Shown piece after piece: positions 63,401 through 64,000 of a stretch of 64,000 nt of DNA. How positions within the stretch are numbered: position 1 is the stretch's first letter; each line of letters starts with the position of its first letter. Origin of the DNA: Gadus chalcogrammus (lineage: Eukaryota; Chordata; Actinopteri; Gadiformes; Gadidae); contig NC_079419.1 of the NCBI RefSeq assembly GCF_026213295.1, positions 8,825,624-8,889,623 on the forward strand, in the 5' to 3' direction. The notes beneath the pieces are model-generated. The model did no database searches, had not been told where the DNA came from, and was given only the letters and a program-made list of their open reading frames with translations. The translations under genes were made by a program, and so were the position numbers.

Positions 63401-63566
63401 AATTGAAGAGTCCGATTAGGTTTGTTTTCGTTACTCCCGTCCCGTGGCCAATCGCGTCGTTTCGTCCTGAGCGTAATGTAATCCACCTCAAAACAAATTG
63501 TTTTGCGTCGCACATCCACCACCTCGGAAAGCTTAAGTAGGCGCCGCTAGGGTTACCTAAATTACT

Positions 63567-63600
63567 GGGGGGGGGTAGATATATATTTATATATATATTA
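63567..63600. repeat. G run and TA-rich tract
   Basis: Nine G followed by TAGATATATATTTATATATA-type DNA; simple low-complexity sequence. Confidence 0.85.
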
Positions 63601-63830
63601 CGAATGGATCACAAGTTAATTCCCCGGGCTTCAATTTTCTGCCGTGATGAAATGGAATGTGAATTTTGCACGCAGTTTCCCCACCGCCGTGTGGACGCCT
63701 GTGATTTGTTTTCAGTGGCAGGGTCCATTATTGAGGCTGCATTCTTGTAGGCATACAGTATGGTAATTCCTGCTGAGACCCCTCTCGCCTTGGTTAGAGT
63801 GCCCGCGCCCCACTACGATGTGAGCCACAC

Positions 63831-64000
63831 ACATAGAGAGAGACCGAGAGAGGGGACAGAGACAGACAGAGAGAAAGAGAGAGAGCCAGAGCGAGAGAGA
63901 GAGAGAGAGAGACACAGAGACAGAGACAGACAGAGGGAGACACAGAGAGAGAGACAGAGACAGACAGAGAGAAAGAGTGAGAGCCAGAGCGAGAGAGAGA
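63831..64000. repeat. GA/CAGA-rich satellite with about 98-bp higher-order period
   Basis: Made of GAGA, CAGACAGA and GACACAGA words. A block GACAGAGACAGACAGAGAGA...GAGCCAGAGCGAGAG starting at 63855 recurs from 63953 with one G/T-type change, giving a period near 98 bp. The array runs off the window edge. Confidence 0.85.

Larger units (their letters stand above)
57067..64000 (-). other. Single-copy region right of the duplication, probably ntng1 intron
   Basis: No exon was recognised on either strand; in particular no laminin N-terminal domain exon of ntng1. Besides the features listed separately it holds AT-rich DNA and a few balanced, low-repeat stretches (59290-59690, 63130-63540, 63600-63780), including AATTAAAA/CTTAATTAAAA sites, that resemble conserved noncoding DNA in style only. 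Confidence 0.5.

Noticed and set aside
63280..63540. 86-codon + strand open frame
   Set aside because: No homology recognised and no splice context; sequence is complex and could instead be noncoding conserved DNA.

Overview
The window looks like vertebrate, most likely teleost fish, nuclear DNA. Its protein-coding content is a few short exons with canonical GT-AG splice sites, separated by kilobases of AT-rich intron and intergenic DNA. It also carries many dinucleotide microsatellites, a CR1/L2/Rex-type LINE fragment, and short DNA transposons and dispersed motifs that I recognise as fish-type. No bacterial features, CRISPR arrays, rRNA or tRNA genes were seen. The species cannot be named from the sequence.

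Two genes are recognisable and they converge. On the + strand, the last three coding exons of a VAV-family guanine nucleotide exchange factor lie at 1950-2003, 3162-3310 and 4890-4931. They encode the C-terminal SH3 domain and match VAV3 best. On the - strand are three exons of netrin-G1 (ntng1): the laminin-EGF 1 exon (25565-25737), a 27-nt microexon (21429-21455), and the terminal exon with an EGF-like domain and the GPI-anchor signal (15115-15368). The phases of each exon set join perfectly. Tail-to-tail VAV3/NTNG1 is the arrangement known in human 1p13, which supports both calls. VAV3 acts in Rho/Rac signalling and netrin-G1 in synaptic adhesion; nothing here suggests a joint function.

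The most striking large-scale feature is that 5784-31400 (copy A) is repeated in direct orientation at 31501-57066 (copy B). Copy A ends exactly at, and copy B begins exactly after, a run of exactly 100 N (31401-31500). This is the signature of two contigs with overlapping ends (or two haplotypes) placed side by side across a nominal gap, i.e. a false duplication. The three ntng1 exons, the LINE, the microsatellites and the intergenic DNA therefore all appear twice. Collapsed, the locus would be about 38 kb.

Layout: 1-4931 vav3 introns and exons, with a GA minisatellite at the very start and a TTAA-flanked foldback element at 2816-3091; 4932-5783 vav3 3' UTR and downstream DNA; 5784-15114 intergenic DNA and the ntng1 3' UTR (copy A); 15115-31400 ntng1 exons and introns (copy A); 31401-31500 gap; 31501-57066 copy B of all this; 57067-64000 single-copy DNA, presumably a large ntng1 intron, holding a 711-bp hAT-like element with an intact 8-bp target-site duplication and ending in a GA-rich satellite. 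I found no previously undescribed biological system. The main message is an assembly artefact over a conserved gene pair, plus several small structural curiosities.
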